Origin: Theocolax elegans
Taxonomy: Eukaryota > Arthropoda > Insecta > Hymenoptera > Cerocephalidae
NCBI GenBank assembly: GCA_026168455.1
Contig: CM047428.1
Coordinates: forward strand, 20,550,759-20,614,758
DNA length: 64,000 nucleotides
Reading direction: 5' to 3'
Part shown: one piece after another, positions 41,060-55,300 of the stretch
Layout of the letters: every line of letters begins with the position of its first letter
How positions within the stretch are numbered: the first letter of the stretch is position 1
The notes under the pieces: model-generated
Told to the model about the DNA's origin: nothing
Databases searched by the model: none
The model's input: the letters and a program-made list of their open reading frames with translations, nothing else
Position numbers and translations under genes: made by a program

Positions 41060-43059
41060 TTTGTTTTATATATTCTAAGTTTATGGTGTTTATTGAGATT
41101 CCTTTAAATTTTTAATGTGTGATTATTTACAGGTACAAGAAAATTTATGGCCTTATAGCAAAGCTTATAAATACAAATACGTTTTACTTTATTTTATTTT
41201 TTCTACATGATTTGCAGGATATTTCAGTACAAATATAATAGATAATGATTGTATAACAAACTATTTATTTTTTAATTGTCTCTTTTATACTTTTTTTTAC
41301 GAAATGTTTAATACACACACATATATATATAAGAAAATGAAAACAATTTACACTTGTTACACTTTGCAATTATTCAAACTCAATATCAAAATAAATTTAG
41401 CCACTCAAATGAATATTTATAATTTTCAGTAAACAATTTAACAATTTAAATATACATTTATTAACAGTAATTTGAAGTTCATTTTCCAATAAAATAGAGT
41501 ACAAACTGTGTATTACATATTAATTTCTACACAGCGTATACATAACTTAAGACTGCAATCATAGTATAAAAAAATGTTCAATTACATACTAATTTCTCTT
41601 CTAGTTATATATCATTACTGTGCTACTATAATTACTAAATGTTAATTATTCGACAATAATAGTATTGCTATATAATTTAAATGTATATATAAATAAATAA
41701 ATAATATATATATATTGACATATTTTTTATAATGATTGAAGCTGTCAAATATTGAATTAAATTAGAAAAAATGATGTGTATAAAATATTTTATATTTATT
41801 ATATAAAGTTTGAAATAATTTATCAAAATTTTTTATTAGAAGAACTCAATTTATAATTCCAATTTTCATTACAAAATTTGAGATCTATTATTAAAGAATA
41901 TTATGACAAGAATTTAAATATTTTTTAACAAACATATTGCAAGGAACTAGCTTTTCTTTTTAACAATTTTATTGCAGTAAGTTATCTATTTTAATTTCTA
42001 ATAATTTTATAAACTTTTTATATAATTATCAATTTATTTAATAATTTCTGGATTGTCTAAAAAGAATTTTATTAATTAATCTCTATATAGATACTAATAC
42101 AATGATTTAATATTATTTGTTTTTTACTAGAATTACTAACAATAAGTATCCATTTAATGATAGTTTCTCTATCGCTAAAAGAATAAATTTATTAAATAAG
42201 CTCTCGATTACTATTGTGATAATTTAAAAAAATTATTTCTAATTACAAATACATTAAACTTTATTGCAATTTGTTGTGCCACCTTGTGAGTATTGATGTA
42301 TTTGTTTATTTCATAATAAATAAATAAATAAATTACTAACTGTTAGTCATCTACAAAACAAATTAATACTTTTGACATTTTATTTGCCTAATTATTTAAA
42401 TCAATATAAAATTACAATAACTAATTACATATCACAATAAAATTAAAATAAAAAAGATGATAGGTATGCATATAAAACGGGCACAAAATTCTTTATGGAT
42501 TAACAAAAATAAATTATGCTACGATAATTTCAATCATAATTGAAAACATCATTCTTAATGATACACAATAAAATATTGTGTGTACAAAAATTTATACCTA
42601 AAACTGTGGTAAACTAGAACTAGGATATAGATTACAATTTATTGATAATTTTTTAATCCTAAATGTTACTACTTTCTCGTAGGACAATCAATTTACTAAG
42701 AGTTCATGTAATTAATCGAATTCTTTCAAAAAATAACTTTTATTCCCAAGTCTGTTACTATAATTTCTTGTACAACCATCAATTTCTATATCAGTTTAGC
42801 TATCCTTTATATATATAAAAAATCAATTAATTACCCTTCCTGACACATGTAAAAAATTATTCTTTTCATTTACAACTTTATAAAAAATAGCATTATTTCT
42901 TTCATATCGATCACTTAAAAAATAAAAATCATCCTTAATTCAAATTTCCACCAAAAAAGAAACAGAACATCACATGTAAAATTTTGCACTGTCAGTAAGT
43001 AAATAAATGAGTAAAAAAATAAATAAACAAATAAATAAACAAAATGTATACTGACAGTC
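41060..43059. other. AT-rich intergenic DNA, nothing recognised
   Basis: Between MED18 and the next gene. Runs of AAATAAAT near 42318-42333 and 43015-43045, otherwise no structure. Confidence 0.55.
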
Positions 43060-43411
43060 AAGGGGTGTCAGCTGATCGGTCACTATAATAAAAACACCCC
43101 ACCCGTTATCAACCGACAGTGCGATCACATCGCGCATGACAGAAACTCGCGCGGGCTCCGTTCACACACGGATAGAGGCGCACACAACGAAAGGAAAGAA
43201 AGCTGGTGGTGCTGACGATATGGTCGTCGTCGTCCCAGTAGTCGCGGCAAGGCGGCCGCGCGCGTCGTCTTCGAACAGGTGACGCCTATATATCGTTCCT
43301 TTTTTTTTCTCCAACGTAACTTAACGCACCTGTACAGTGTCGGCTTCCTATTACGACGATATCGCGAACGTGATTTTACTGTGTTAAAAAATTTTTTTCG
43401 ATTCTGTGATT

Positions 43412-43446
<35 letters not shown>

Positions 43447-43448
43447 GA

Positions 43449-43481
<33 letters not shown>

Positions 43482-43489
43482 GTGAAAAA
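43060..43489 (+). promoter_or_regulatory. CpG-richer promoter and 5' leader of an unidentified gene
   Basis: Base composition changes sharply. 43120-43280 is rich in CG (GCGGCCGCGCGCGTCG), the only such stretch in the right half of the window. The leader then carries a TA microsatellite and a GT/TA microsatellite (about 43417-43480) before the start codon. Promoter location is inferred from composition and the downstream exon. Confidence 0.5.
43220..43282 (+). CDS. upstream ORF, 20 codons
   Basis: ATG at 43220 opens a 20-residue frame (MVVVVPVVAARRPRASSSNR) ending in TGA at 43280-43282, upstream of the putative main start at 43490. If it lies in the mature leader it could dampen translation. 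The AACAG|GTGACG at its end could also be a splice donor, which would remove the stop. Confidence 0.3.
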   Translation: MVVVVPVVAARRPRASSSNR

Positions 43490-43588
43490 ATGGCGAGCGC
43501 CGGCGCATGCCGGGCAGTACTCAGATTAGAGTTGAGGCTTGTTAATACCAACCATTACGCGAGAACCTATGGGAGTTTGTGTAGAAAT
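43490..43588 (+). CDS. first coding exon of an unidentified gene, probable mitochondrial presequence
   Basis: I do not recognise this gene. ATG at 43490 in GAAAAAATGG context gives 33 codons (MASAGACRAVLRLELRLVNT then NHYARTYGSLCRN), ending exactly at a strong donor, AAT|GTAAGT. The peptide has four Arg before residue 20, one Glu, and alternating Leu/Arg/Val, so it can form an amphipathic basic helix. That is typical of mitochondrial targeting sequences. It lies right after a CpG-rich promoter-like region on the + strand. No downstream exon is identifiable up to 64000, so the first intron would exceed 20 kb. Confidence 0.55.
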
Positions 43589-46500
43589 GTAAGTGTTATC
43601 AATTTTTCTTTTCATCCTCGAGATGTATATATCGCATTTCTTTCATTGTCCATACATGGATGTCAACGTGTGACAATCAATTTCAGAATTTGTACGTTAG
43701 TCGTCTCATTTTTTTTTTATTCAAATATTTATTTATGCGTGTAAGATTGTTACATACTTATACCTACACGTATAAATTAAATTGTTTTAATTATCTACCA
43801 TTCGTTTTTGGATTTTCTTTTTGGATGAGATATAATCTTTTTTACATTTTTTTTCTTGACTGTTATAAATGTACGTTCGTAACGTTGTATGGACAAAAAA
43901 CCCATGAACTTCATTATTTTTTTCATGGAACGGGTATGTAGTGTAGAAATCAGCTGTTCTTGTTGTACAATGTGTGTGTGTGTGTGTCAATGTTTTGTTT
44001 GTTTGGCGAAGGAGTTTAACCTGTTAAATTCGAATTGTTGGATTAAAAAACGAATTTATTTTTTTCCGTATCTTGCGAAAACTTGTGAAAAGAAAAAAGA
44101 ATAAATTTTACGGTTGCACTTTTTGTTTTATTTTGTTTGACATTCTTTGGTAATTTTGAGACGTATCTTTAAATATGAAAAATTGACACAAATTTTTGTA
44201 AAGTTATAAAAAAAAAAAATAAGAATTTCATGCATGTAAATTTCACTTTTTTTATATAAATAAATAAAGGTAACTTTTTGACATTTTACAGTAAAAATGT
44301 TGTGATATCCTTAGTAATTAGACATATCTCTGACATATTTTACTAAATTTTTCACAAGATTATCAAAAAAGAACCAAGAAGTTTATACATACAATTTGTA
44401 TAAATAAATAAAAGTAACTTTTTGACATTTACAGTAAATATGCTGTGATATTTCTTAAAATTAATGAAACATTATATACATTTGAAATTCTGAATTTTGT
44501 AAATAATAAAAGAATGAAGTTTAAGTGACAATAATTTTTTATTTAAATAAAAATAATAAATTGCACTATATTAAATATACAAATTTATTAATATTGTAAA
44601 ATAATTTAAAAAATAGATATTTATTAATCTTTTTATAAATATTATAAAATGTTGAATTAAATCGTTGTAAACATATCGTCAACGTTTTTTAAGTGTGTGT
44701 GTGTCATTACTAAAAATAAAGTAAAATTTATAAAAAAAAAGTATTTAATTGTGTGAAGAAAAGGAAATTTTATAATAAACGATATTTTTTATATTAGCAT
44801 ATATACGTGTACGAGGTAAAATATATACGTCAGCTGTAGCCAGGTGCTAAAGAATTTATTCCATCTGTTTTTTTTTTTTTTTTTCAATAAATGTATGTGT
44901 AAAAATACACACATCTCGGTTATACTTACCTAACCCACAATTGATTTGCATTTTTCTACACGCAGAACAATATTTTCGTACAAAAACAGTTATGTTTTTT
45001 TTTATAAAACATATTTACTTATTCTTATTCAACAAATTTCTACGTCGACATATATACATGTGTAGATAAAAAAAAATTAATGTTGTAATATTTATCATTT
45101 TGTTTATCAACAATTCTCTGATCTTCGCTGTTAGTCGGAGTTTCCGATATTTTAACTGCACTTTTTGTATACAGCATAAATATCACGTGATTGTACGATA
45201 TGTGTATAATGAAGAGTCATAAATATTTATAGAATTAACCTTACGCATTCTCTTTATTTTCTCATCCTCGGTAATATACATTACACGTACCGCAATTAAT
45301 CGCGCGTTAATTTTATATTTAAACAATTTTATTTCTCATTTGCAATATTTCGCACAATAAAAAAAGAATATCGTCGATTTATGAAAAAAAAAAATATCTA
45401 AGTCACTTCTTCTCGGTAATCAAAGGACGGTATAATTACACGTGTATATCTACCATCACGCGACGAAGAGTAAGAGCAAGACAAAAATTGATGATAAACA
45501 ATATCGCGAAACAAAAAAGTATATAAACAAAAAAGGAAATAAGAGCAAGACGAAAATAAATGTGGTAGTCAAAATTGTATTTGGACAATAAAAATAATGA
45601 TAAACAAAATTTTTTAAATTAAATCTCATTTGTTATAACTAAACTATTTTCAATAATTCATATATTAATAAATTATTATGAATATTAAAAATTATTATGA
45701 TTATGGTGAGATGAAGACGAAAGATGATGACGAATTTTCATACGTTTAACTGCGGAGTTATAGAATTTTATTGAGTTTAAAACAATTAAAAATCGTTATA
45801 AAACGTATAATTACAATAAACTTAAAAATAAATTTTATTTTCGTCGGAGTTATAGACGTTTGAAATTTCGCCATCATGACGCTAGGTGTACTTTATTTAT
45901 ACCAATTTTCACGAGTGACATTTTTTATGCGATTGCGTCCAAGGTATAAAAATTTAAGATAAAAATGCAAAATTAAGGAAAATACACCTGATATCACTCT
46001 AGTAGAAATTAAAGCATTTACTCCTTAAAATCGAAAGAATGAAAAGTCACTCCTAGCGAGGAAAAACTGATCTACTGTACGACAGAGTATCTAGATTTCC
46101 GTTCCCTTAAAGTAACTTTTTGTTGTTCTTAAGGAGTAGTTGCCACCTCCTGAGAATTAGAGAGTATGAAACTGTTTTTTGTACAAAAATATTTTAATTA
46201 TTGTCCAAAAAATGATTTCATAATACTAAGAAATTCGAACGATTAAAATCACTTTAAAAATGTAATTGATTTCATTACAGAAAGAAAAAATTATTAGATT
46301 TTACTTATTTTTTATGTACCGATACAAACGAAAAATCAAAGTATTGTAAATTAAATTATGCATTGTAAGTAAAGTACGCAGCAAACAAGACGTGTAAAAA
46401 CTAAGTAATAATATCTAAAAATAAATGAATTAAAACAATATAAAGAAATAAAGTAATAACAATCGAAAAAGTAAATATAATGCGTAACGTTGTATAGAAA

Positions 46501-47555
46501 AATAGAAAAACGATCGGAAAACGTAATTTCTAAACTTGGGTTATGACATTGTGGTCATTGTAAGCTAAACAATTATTAGACACAATTTTGGAAGTACAAG
46601 TTACTTACACAATTAAAAATAATTCACTTTAAGATAATTCTTTTTGAATTCCTTTGGAGTTGATAGATAAAAGTCACTCTTCCAGAGTGCAAACTGAGCC
46701 AGTCTTGACAATCAGTGCCAGATAAACTTAACCTTAAAAAGGTAAACAGAAACGTCGCCAAATAAACTTATAGTTTGGTTTATCCATCAATATCGCCAAA
46801 ATCTTTTTTCTGCAATTATCGAACTAAAAATCTGGAAAAATTAATGCGTGACACTTGAGTAATATAGAAGAAGATGACAGAGAGATTATTTTTGAAATAA
46901 TTAATATTAAATTATTCAAAAATTATAATATTATTATAATTTTAGGTTTATAAGATTAGGTGTAAAATTGATCCTTGCGGCTGCACAAAAATCTCGATCA
47001 TTTAGTGATAAAAATTTTTGAAAAACTCATACCAACTATTCAAAGCAAGTAGAAGAGCGTTACGGGCAGATTTTTTTGAAAAAGATAGCCCATTGTTAGT
47101 TAAAAAATAAATAAGAATTTAAATTCTTTTAGTCTCTCATCTACTTTACTAAACCAGTGAGTAGCAAATAATGGCATAAAACTGTAATTCTCAAGCAACA
47201 TAACCTGAAAAACTATATTAGATTGTTAATGACAGTTTCACACTATTCTTCGTTACTACTCGACGGATCTACACCCAAATTTGACAAATTATTTGTAACA
47301 CTCTACAGTTAGAAGTCTCTAAAAAAGGTTTAATAATTGATAAAAGCTAAAACTAGCAAACACACACGTACGTTATAACACACTAGTTTTGACATTTTCT
47401 TGAAAATATACAACGTGGACGATTAAATATCTTTATAACAATCATATATTATTTCTCATATTTTTTAAATGAATTTTGTATAAAAAAAATCAATTTTGAA
47501 CTTTTATTTCTCGATGGAACTATAATTTTGGAACTTCTACGAGGTAGAGAGTTCC
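43589..47555. other. AT-rich DNA, probably the first intron of the gene starting at 43490
   Basis: No credible exon. Short inverted motifs ACTCCTTAA/TTAAGGAGT near 46018 and 46133 are too small to call an element. Confidence 0.45.
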
Positions 47556-48325
47556 ACTAAATGTCAAAGATTTTTAAATATATCTATTAAATAATTCATA
47601 TAACGTAAATTATTATTTTCTTTAACAATAACGCAATTACAATCTTATTTAACGAAATAAAAAGTAATAAATAAATAATAAAACTTGATTTTGATTTAAT
47701 TACACAATAGTATAATATAGAAAGATGCACATCTCATAGACGGAGAGAGAGAGATACAAAGAGCAAAAAAGAAATCGCGTCATGATTAGAAACATGATTC
47801 AATGGCATTCTTTAGACGATGATTAAACCTTTCGCATTTTCTTTTTATACACGTGTATTACAATTTCGTTTTAGGTTAGATTTTATGCGAAAAATATATT
47901 ATAAGTACGTTGATGAGATTTTATGTGTCTCGATACTTAGAAAGTATGATTAATCTTATCTGTGTAATTAGATCGCGAAAAAAGACATATAGAAGAATAT
48001 AAGGTTGATTAATCATAACAAATTATTTCATAATATTTTTATTAGAATAGACAGATATGTCTACTTGATTGTAATTACATTTTAATGACGACGATATTGC
48101 ATATATGTTGTTATTAAAATTACAAAACTTATCGTGTTAAATACAGTAGTACATCATAATCTTATTTTATCTTATATATGTATGCGAATATTTCCTGAGA
48201 TAATAAATTTAATTTTTCTTTCGTAATTCTCTTTTTTTTCATATTGTAATAATCATTAGAATTATTCTTTTAAGAAGATGTAGAATTAAATTTTTTAAAT
48301 ATTACTAAATACAAATTGGACTTAC
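47556..48325. repeat. direct duplication, copy A (about 0.77 kb)
   Basis: From ACTAAATGTCAAAGATTTTT to AATACAAATTGGACTTAC. Closely matches 48495-49339, with a 169-base spacer between the copies. Differences are mostly single-base indels and a few substitutions. Confidence 0.92.
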
Positions 48326-48494
48326 GATTTTTCTGTGGTAGAATTTACTACAATTGTTTATGAAAATTACATTGAACTATTGCAATTGCCGTAAATAATA
48401 TAGAAATTATTAATTACTATCATTCTAGAACTTTTTATATAGAATGATAATAGAATGTAAGACATTTAAGTGAATGTTTAGTAAACACATTTTA

Positions 48495-49339
48495 ACTAAA
48501 TGTCAAAGATCTTTTAAATATATCTATTAAATAATTCAATAACGTAAATTATTATTTTCTTTAACAATAGCGCAATTACAATCTTATTTAACGAAATGAA
48601 AAGTAATAAAATAATAAAATCTTGATTTTGATTTAATTACACAATAGTATATTATAGAAAGATGCGCATCTCATAGACGGAGAGAGAGATACAAAGAGCA
48701 AAAAGAAATCGCGTCATGATTAGAAACATGATTCAACGGCATTCTTTAGATGATGATTAAACCTTTCGCATTTTCTTTTTATACACGTGTATTACAATTT
48801 CGTTTTAGGTTAGGTTTTAGCGAAAAATATAATTATAAGTTACGTTGATGAGATTTTATGTGTCTCGATACTTAGAAAATTATGATTAATCTTATCTGTG
48901 TAATTAATCGCGAAAAAAGACATATAGAAGAATAGTAAGGTTGATTAATCATTAACAAATTATTTTCATAATAGTTTTATTATAATAGACAGATATGTCT
49001 ACTTGATTGTAATTACATTTTTAATGACGACGATAATTTCATAATATATTTTTATTAAAATTACAAAACTTATCGTGTTAAATACAGTAGTACATCATAA
49101 TCTTATTTTATCTTATATATGTATGCGAATATTTCCTGAGATAATAAATTTAATTTTTCTTTCGTAATTCTCTTTTTTTCATATTGTAATAATCATTAGA
49201 ATTTATCTCTTTTAAGAAGATGTAGAATTTTAAAATGGTTATTCCTTTTTATATTCACATTTAAAGAGAAGAGGGACATTTTAAAATATTCTGCCTTTTT
49301 GAAATTTTTTAAATATTACTAAATACAAATTGGACTTAC
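48495..49339. repeat. direct duplication, copy B (about 0.85 kb)
   Basis: Second copy of 47556-48325, carrying about 75 extra bases near 49228-49305 (around GAAGAGGGACATTTTAAAAT) that copy A lacks. Confidence 0.92.
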
Positions 49340-52300
49340 CATTTGTCGATTTAAATTATTAGCGACACAGTTTAATAAATTTTTATTTAAAAAGTAATTT
49401 ATTTTTAACAAGTTCTTCATCTAAACTTTTTCATCATTTTTAACATTTTTGTAAATTTCTTTGAATATATATAGTAATATTCTTTTTGTTCAAAAATGTA
49501 GATACTTCTATTTGAAATTCACCAAATTATGGAAAATTTCTTCTTTTTTTTTTAAATTAGCTCTTTCGTAATTTTTTTACACGCGAGAGAAAAGTTGAGT
49601 AATAATACCCAAATTGACTGACATGTTAAATTAACACTATGCGACTACTGCATGTTTAGCACCTGAAGCTAGAGATGGAAATTTGTAATTTTTCCCAAAT
49701 TATAACACTTACGAGCGAGAAATAATATGAAATGCTGAGATTGAATTGTTTGAGTCATTTTGGTCTACAATTTTACATACAAATTGAGAATTACATTGAC
49801 ACATTTTTATTATGCTGTACAGGGATACTTACCAAATGAGGACGCGTCGTAAATACCGACCAACATTTGTTTATACAATTATTATCAGAAAAATGAATTT
49901 TTTTCTTAAAAAAACTCAATCCTCACGCTCTTATTCTTTAAGGTTTAAGTTATCCATATGAATTTTTTCAGATTTTTAATTTATTATTTTAGTTATAATT
50001 TTTGGATTCAAAGGTATATATCCCTGTAAATCGACTGTTAAAAATTAACTAAAAAATTAAATTATAAATAATTATATGAATTATTAAATCTTACAAGGTA
50101 GTATCTCTAGTAGAAATTTTCAATTTCATAACTAAATAATAAAAAAAAGCTTTTATCCCATGTTTTTAAGACTTTATAGATTGACGATAACCCTAATATT
50201 CAATTAATACTTCCAACTTTCTATGTGCAGTAAACTTAAAAATTCTTATATATTTGGATGTCTTTATTCATGTAATTTACAATTAATTTGTGTCCTAAGA
50301 TTTTTGCAGTATTTATGAAGATATACGCGATTTTATTATATTCTTCACTTATTCATAATAAATGGTTAAAAATTGTAAGACAAAGCAATTCGTTGGAAGG
50401 ACACATCTTCCGTCTATTTTTTGCCCATTCCATCAAGAAGGGGATGTCAGGTACAAATTATAGGGATCTACACTTTTCAACCGAAAAAATATATATCTAA
50501 AATATTGAATTATAAATCCGAAAAAAATTCATACGAATAGCTTAAAACATTCAGACCAATCCTATGAAAAATCAAAAATAAAAACCTTACGGTAAGTGAG
50601 TACGAATGCTAATTTTGGGTCCTTGGCTGAACCAAGGATTCTGATGGTTGCATGTTGTCAATTGTCCTAACCAAAATTTCAAAATGTTCACAAAAATAAT
50701 ATTTGAATAATGTTCATTAGCATATTCCGTATTACAATGAATTAACATTTTAATTGAAATATTTAATTTTAATGAATTACAGGTGAAACAGTGTTTGGTC
50801 CCCTTAACAATGTGATGTCTACACTATGGATAGTTGTTTATATTACTTTATCTTAGTATTAGGTAATTTTTTTTCTGGTTTAAATAAATAAACTAATTAA
50901 GTAGTTAAAAATTAAAAATATGTTACGATTGTTAGCAGGCGGTATACGGACTTAAGTTTATACTATACTTAAACATTTTTTTTTTCGAAAAATTTTAATT
51001 TCATACTTTTGGGTCGATAACAGGCAGATCTCTGGTAATGTACGAAAATCACATATCTAAATATAATTAGACTTATCCATTCACTCGTAATGTCATATAG
51101 AAAATTATAGATACACTGAAAAATGAGTCTACGAGATAAAAGGTGCTTTAATTACTGAAAAAGACACACACACACACACAGATATACCCAGACGATTGTT
51201 ATCATCATCAAAATAATTAAAACGTAACCGTGACTAAATTAACGTGCACGTCTGGTTCCCAAAAGCCCTCGCTTAAATAACGCGAAAGAGAGAGAGACAA
51301 GACAGAGACCAAAGTAGACACACGAATCAAAATGTCGTATGTGTAACTCTCTCTCTCTATTTCTCTCCCCTGTGTTTCCAGGCTAATTTAAAACGTTGAA
51401 CCGGAGAGGTCTCGAGCAAACAAAAATACAAATTGCAAGTATACTCGCCTTAAATTAGCGAGGTATTAGATTTTTTTTATTGGCTTACTTTATTTTTTAT
51501 ACGTGGGCACATTTCGAAATTTTATTTCAGAGTAATTGTCAATTGAATTTTCTTTTTCCTCTTTTATGATACAATATTTTACACCGATCGATAGTGATAA
51601 TGAATAATTTATGTTTCATAATGCATTATGTTAAATATTTATAAATGTACGTCTAATAGCGTGTATGTGAATGTAAATTATATTGTGTGTTACGGTAGTA
51701 AAAAATTGAATTTCATATTTTATTAATTTTAGGATGACGTGAAATTTCAACATTTACTTTTTCTTTTATTATTGGCCTTTTTTTTATTTAATCATTTCTC
51801 CTCCGATGAATAATTTCAATAATTTATCCAATGAGAGTATAGTTGTCTGTCGAATCGTTAATTATATTATATCATCAATAGCTGATACTGACTTATTGAT
51901 TTCTGCATTTTGAACGATTTTTTTTATTAGAAATATTATTATTTGACATATATGAATTTTGTTTCATTAACTATTTCAAAATTACTGTAACACGACGGTT
52001 GTAAATTGTGGTTAAGGCTATTTAGGTTAATTTTGTCGAACAGCTGATACGTTCCAGGTTTATACAATACTGTCACGGTAATATCTATTAGGGAATTCTT
52101 ATATTAGTAGCTGAAGAAGATGCTGAATCCTGAAGCAATTCATTAATTTAATAGTTTAAATTAAGTAAGAGTTTAATCAATATTTTCGGAGCACAGGAAT
52201 TTTCGCATTTTCGTATGCCAATCCGGCCTTAATGTTCACGAAATATTTAAATTCACTCGACAGCAATAGAATATTGATAAAATTTATTTTGTTTTTATAT

Positions 52301-55300
52301 ATGAGGATGTGTTATTTAATAAAGTGTCCGTGATGCTCTTCTTGTTTTTTAATTTTCATGTTCCTAATAATGTTATTTTTTTTGTTATCAACAGAGTGTT
52401 ATTAATTAAATTTTTTATATTTTTATAATAATTCAATTGATGTTTTAATAACGGTTCCTTCAATTACTTCGATATTTTCTGAATGTATTTAAAAAAAATT
52501 TTTTATTCGATATTTCAACATGGTTTTTTAGAATTATAACCGTAGATATTTGTAATTTTGTTTTAATTCCCGGTTAAAATGAAAATATTCAGAATATAAG
52601 TGTATAACTTATAGAAGAAGTTCAATCTTCTTAATTAAAATTTAACTACATGCTGTCGGTAGAGTATCTAAAATTATGTTTAAGTCAAAACATACAACAT
52701 ACGAGCTCTGCATCATCTGTTAAATAAAAAAAACAAACGAATATTGGCTAAAAAACTAGCAATTTTTGTAAACCAGCATAGAACAACGTCTTTAAAATAA
52801 TGTCAATTCCTAACCGCAAAACATGTAAGAATAAGCAAATATCTGTACCAGACCACCGAATTAACAATTCACGAAAACAAAACATTAATCTGTAACAATG
52901 CAAATGTCACTCCACATATGTCGAAAAACGAATTGAATAAAATTCATAAGCAATTACTATGAGAGAAACGACAAATAAAAATGTGTCCACACCCTGAGAG
53001 ATATACTTCATTCCGTTTTGATATGCGTGTAAACAAAATCTAAAGGAAATATTTATACGTTAACAATGTAAATAAAATCTAAAAGTGGTCTGAACCTCGA
53101 GAAAGAGAGAGACGATTGATTAAGATAAGCAATCGAACCACTTGTGTAAACACTTGATCTTGATGAAATATGTATTATTAGTATATACCAGAATAATGTC
53201 AAGTGCGTTAACACACACATACCTGTATGTGTGTATATATATACACAGGTATACCAAGAGTTTCAATAGACTTGGGTAAAATTCGAATCGACTAGAGCTC
53301 CATTCACCTGAAAATTACGTTTTCGTCTTTTATGCTCGCATAAAGCCGAGGGAAATAAAGGATTTATAGGAGAAATTTTTGGATACTTTTTTCTCTTTTT
53401 TTCCTCTCTTTTCGATAGATATAAGTCGAATTTACGAAGTTTAAAGTTGATGTAATAATTTTTAAGTTATACGTTGATTTTTCTTTTGTTTCTTTTGCAA
53501 TTGAGTTGAAATCCAATATACAAGGATGTAAAAAATTTCTATTTGTCAAATTGATACTGGTACATTTTACAAGAGAATACAAATAAAATTAACATGGAGT
53601 TGCGGTTACGGGTAAAAAAACACGTGTATATTTATAAACGATCCGCGGATAATCTTTGTATTCGCAATATTTTTTTAACGATTAATAAACTTCGTATTTT
53701 CTGTTGCTTAATTGAATTCGGGCAATGTGGTGTAAAAAAATATTGAAAAAATAAAATAATCTAAATATTAGTTGTAAACGATTAAGATTTCAAATTCATT
53801 TAATAATAATAAGATTTTGAAAACTAAATATTTAATTTTTTAATGAATTTCGTTTTTTGTTTAATAAAAATTATTACTTGTAAACTAAAATGATAAAAAT
53901 TGTTGTATATTAAAACAATGTAAAAAAATATGATAGCAAAAATTAAAAATTGAATAATGAAAAAGAAATATGGATTATGCATAATTTTTTGCTGGAACGG
54001 TCGATCTATGTGTGACTTTGTATGTTTGTATATTATTTATTTCAACTATTTTATCTTTTTTCATTTTATTTATCTTATCTATACTATTTATTTATTTTAT
54101 TTTTTGACAGCTCTTAAATCCGAGATCCACTTAATTATTTACGACATTTACTATTTGTAAAAATTTAGTCATGATTCCGAATAAAGAGATATATTATTAT
54201 ATTATATTTTCAATCTTAAATTACAATAAAAAATATTAAATGGGTGTTTTGTACATATCAATTTATAAATTCAAAGAAATAAATTCAATTATAATACCCA
54301 AAATATTTGCAAAAACAAAAAAAATCTAAGAACACTATTTTCTACTATCAAAAACCAGGTTATAAATCAATACAAGAGATTCCAAGCAGCAAAAAATAAA
54401 GGGAAACTGCGTAGCATGAAAACTATTTCCCCTCGTTTCTTTTTTTTTGTTGCGTAAAAGTACATTCATCTTATTCCAGTTGTTTTTTCCCTACCTTAGC
54501 AGCTGCACGCAGATCCCTAAGGATGTGTCTGCGCACGTTGAATAGATCAAAATCATATAGGATTTATCAGTGATGTTCTCAAAATTACTAAATGAAATTG
54601 AGTCATTCAAAATGAAAGAGACACTCACTCAATTTGGCTAATCGAGCTCTGAATTAATTTATAGCTTGATCTCTCTCTCAGTGTGTACAAATTTTAGTTG
54701 GACCGATGATACACTGAATGAGAGATTCAACCATAATAGAGGTCGAATTGTATAAGAGACATGAAATGAAAATTTAATTTTGATGGTAGTTTGATTATTG
54801 AAGATTTATTTCTTAAAAATTCGGTGTTAGGTATATTTCTGTACGGATTGGAAAATTTAATGGAGAATATTGTATAATTTTTTTTATGATTTTTAGATTG
54901 ATATGATTAAATTAATTTTTTTAAGAGAAAATATTTTATGTTAAAAAAATTAAATGTGAAGAAAAAATGCATTTTCAATTAATTAAATAATAGTGTGGCG
55001 ATAAATTAAAAATATTGAATATTTTTAGAGATTAGAGATTAATATTAATAAAACTATATTTTTAGTGAATAACATTATACATTAAAAAGAAATTAAATAA
55101 CTTTATAATAACTTGATAAAATTGAATAAATTTAAATTGGAAAATCATTTAATATTTATATAGATATTAACATTAGCAAAAAATATTGAAGTAAAACAAA
55201 ATAACTTATTTATAAAAAATTAAATGACTTAACAAAATTGAGCTGTTTTAAGTTGCAAAAATAATTTAATTTTTAAAAGATTATTTTATAGTAAGAAAAA

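Noticed and set aside
46010..46150. Inverted ACTCCTTAA/TTAAGGAGT pair
   Set aside because: Only nine bases of symmetry, no flank duplication and no arm extension.
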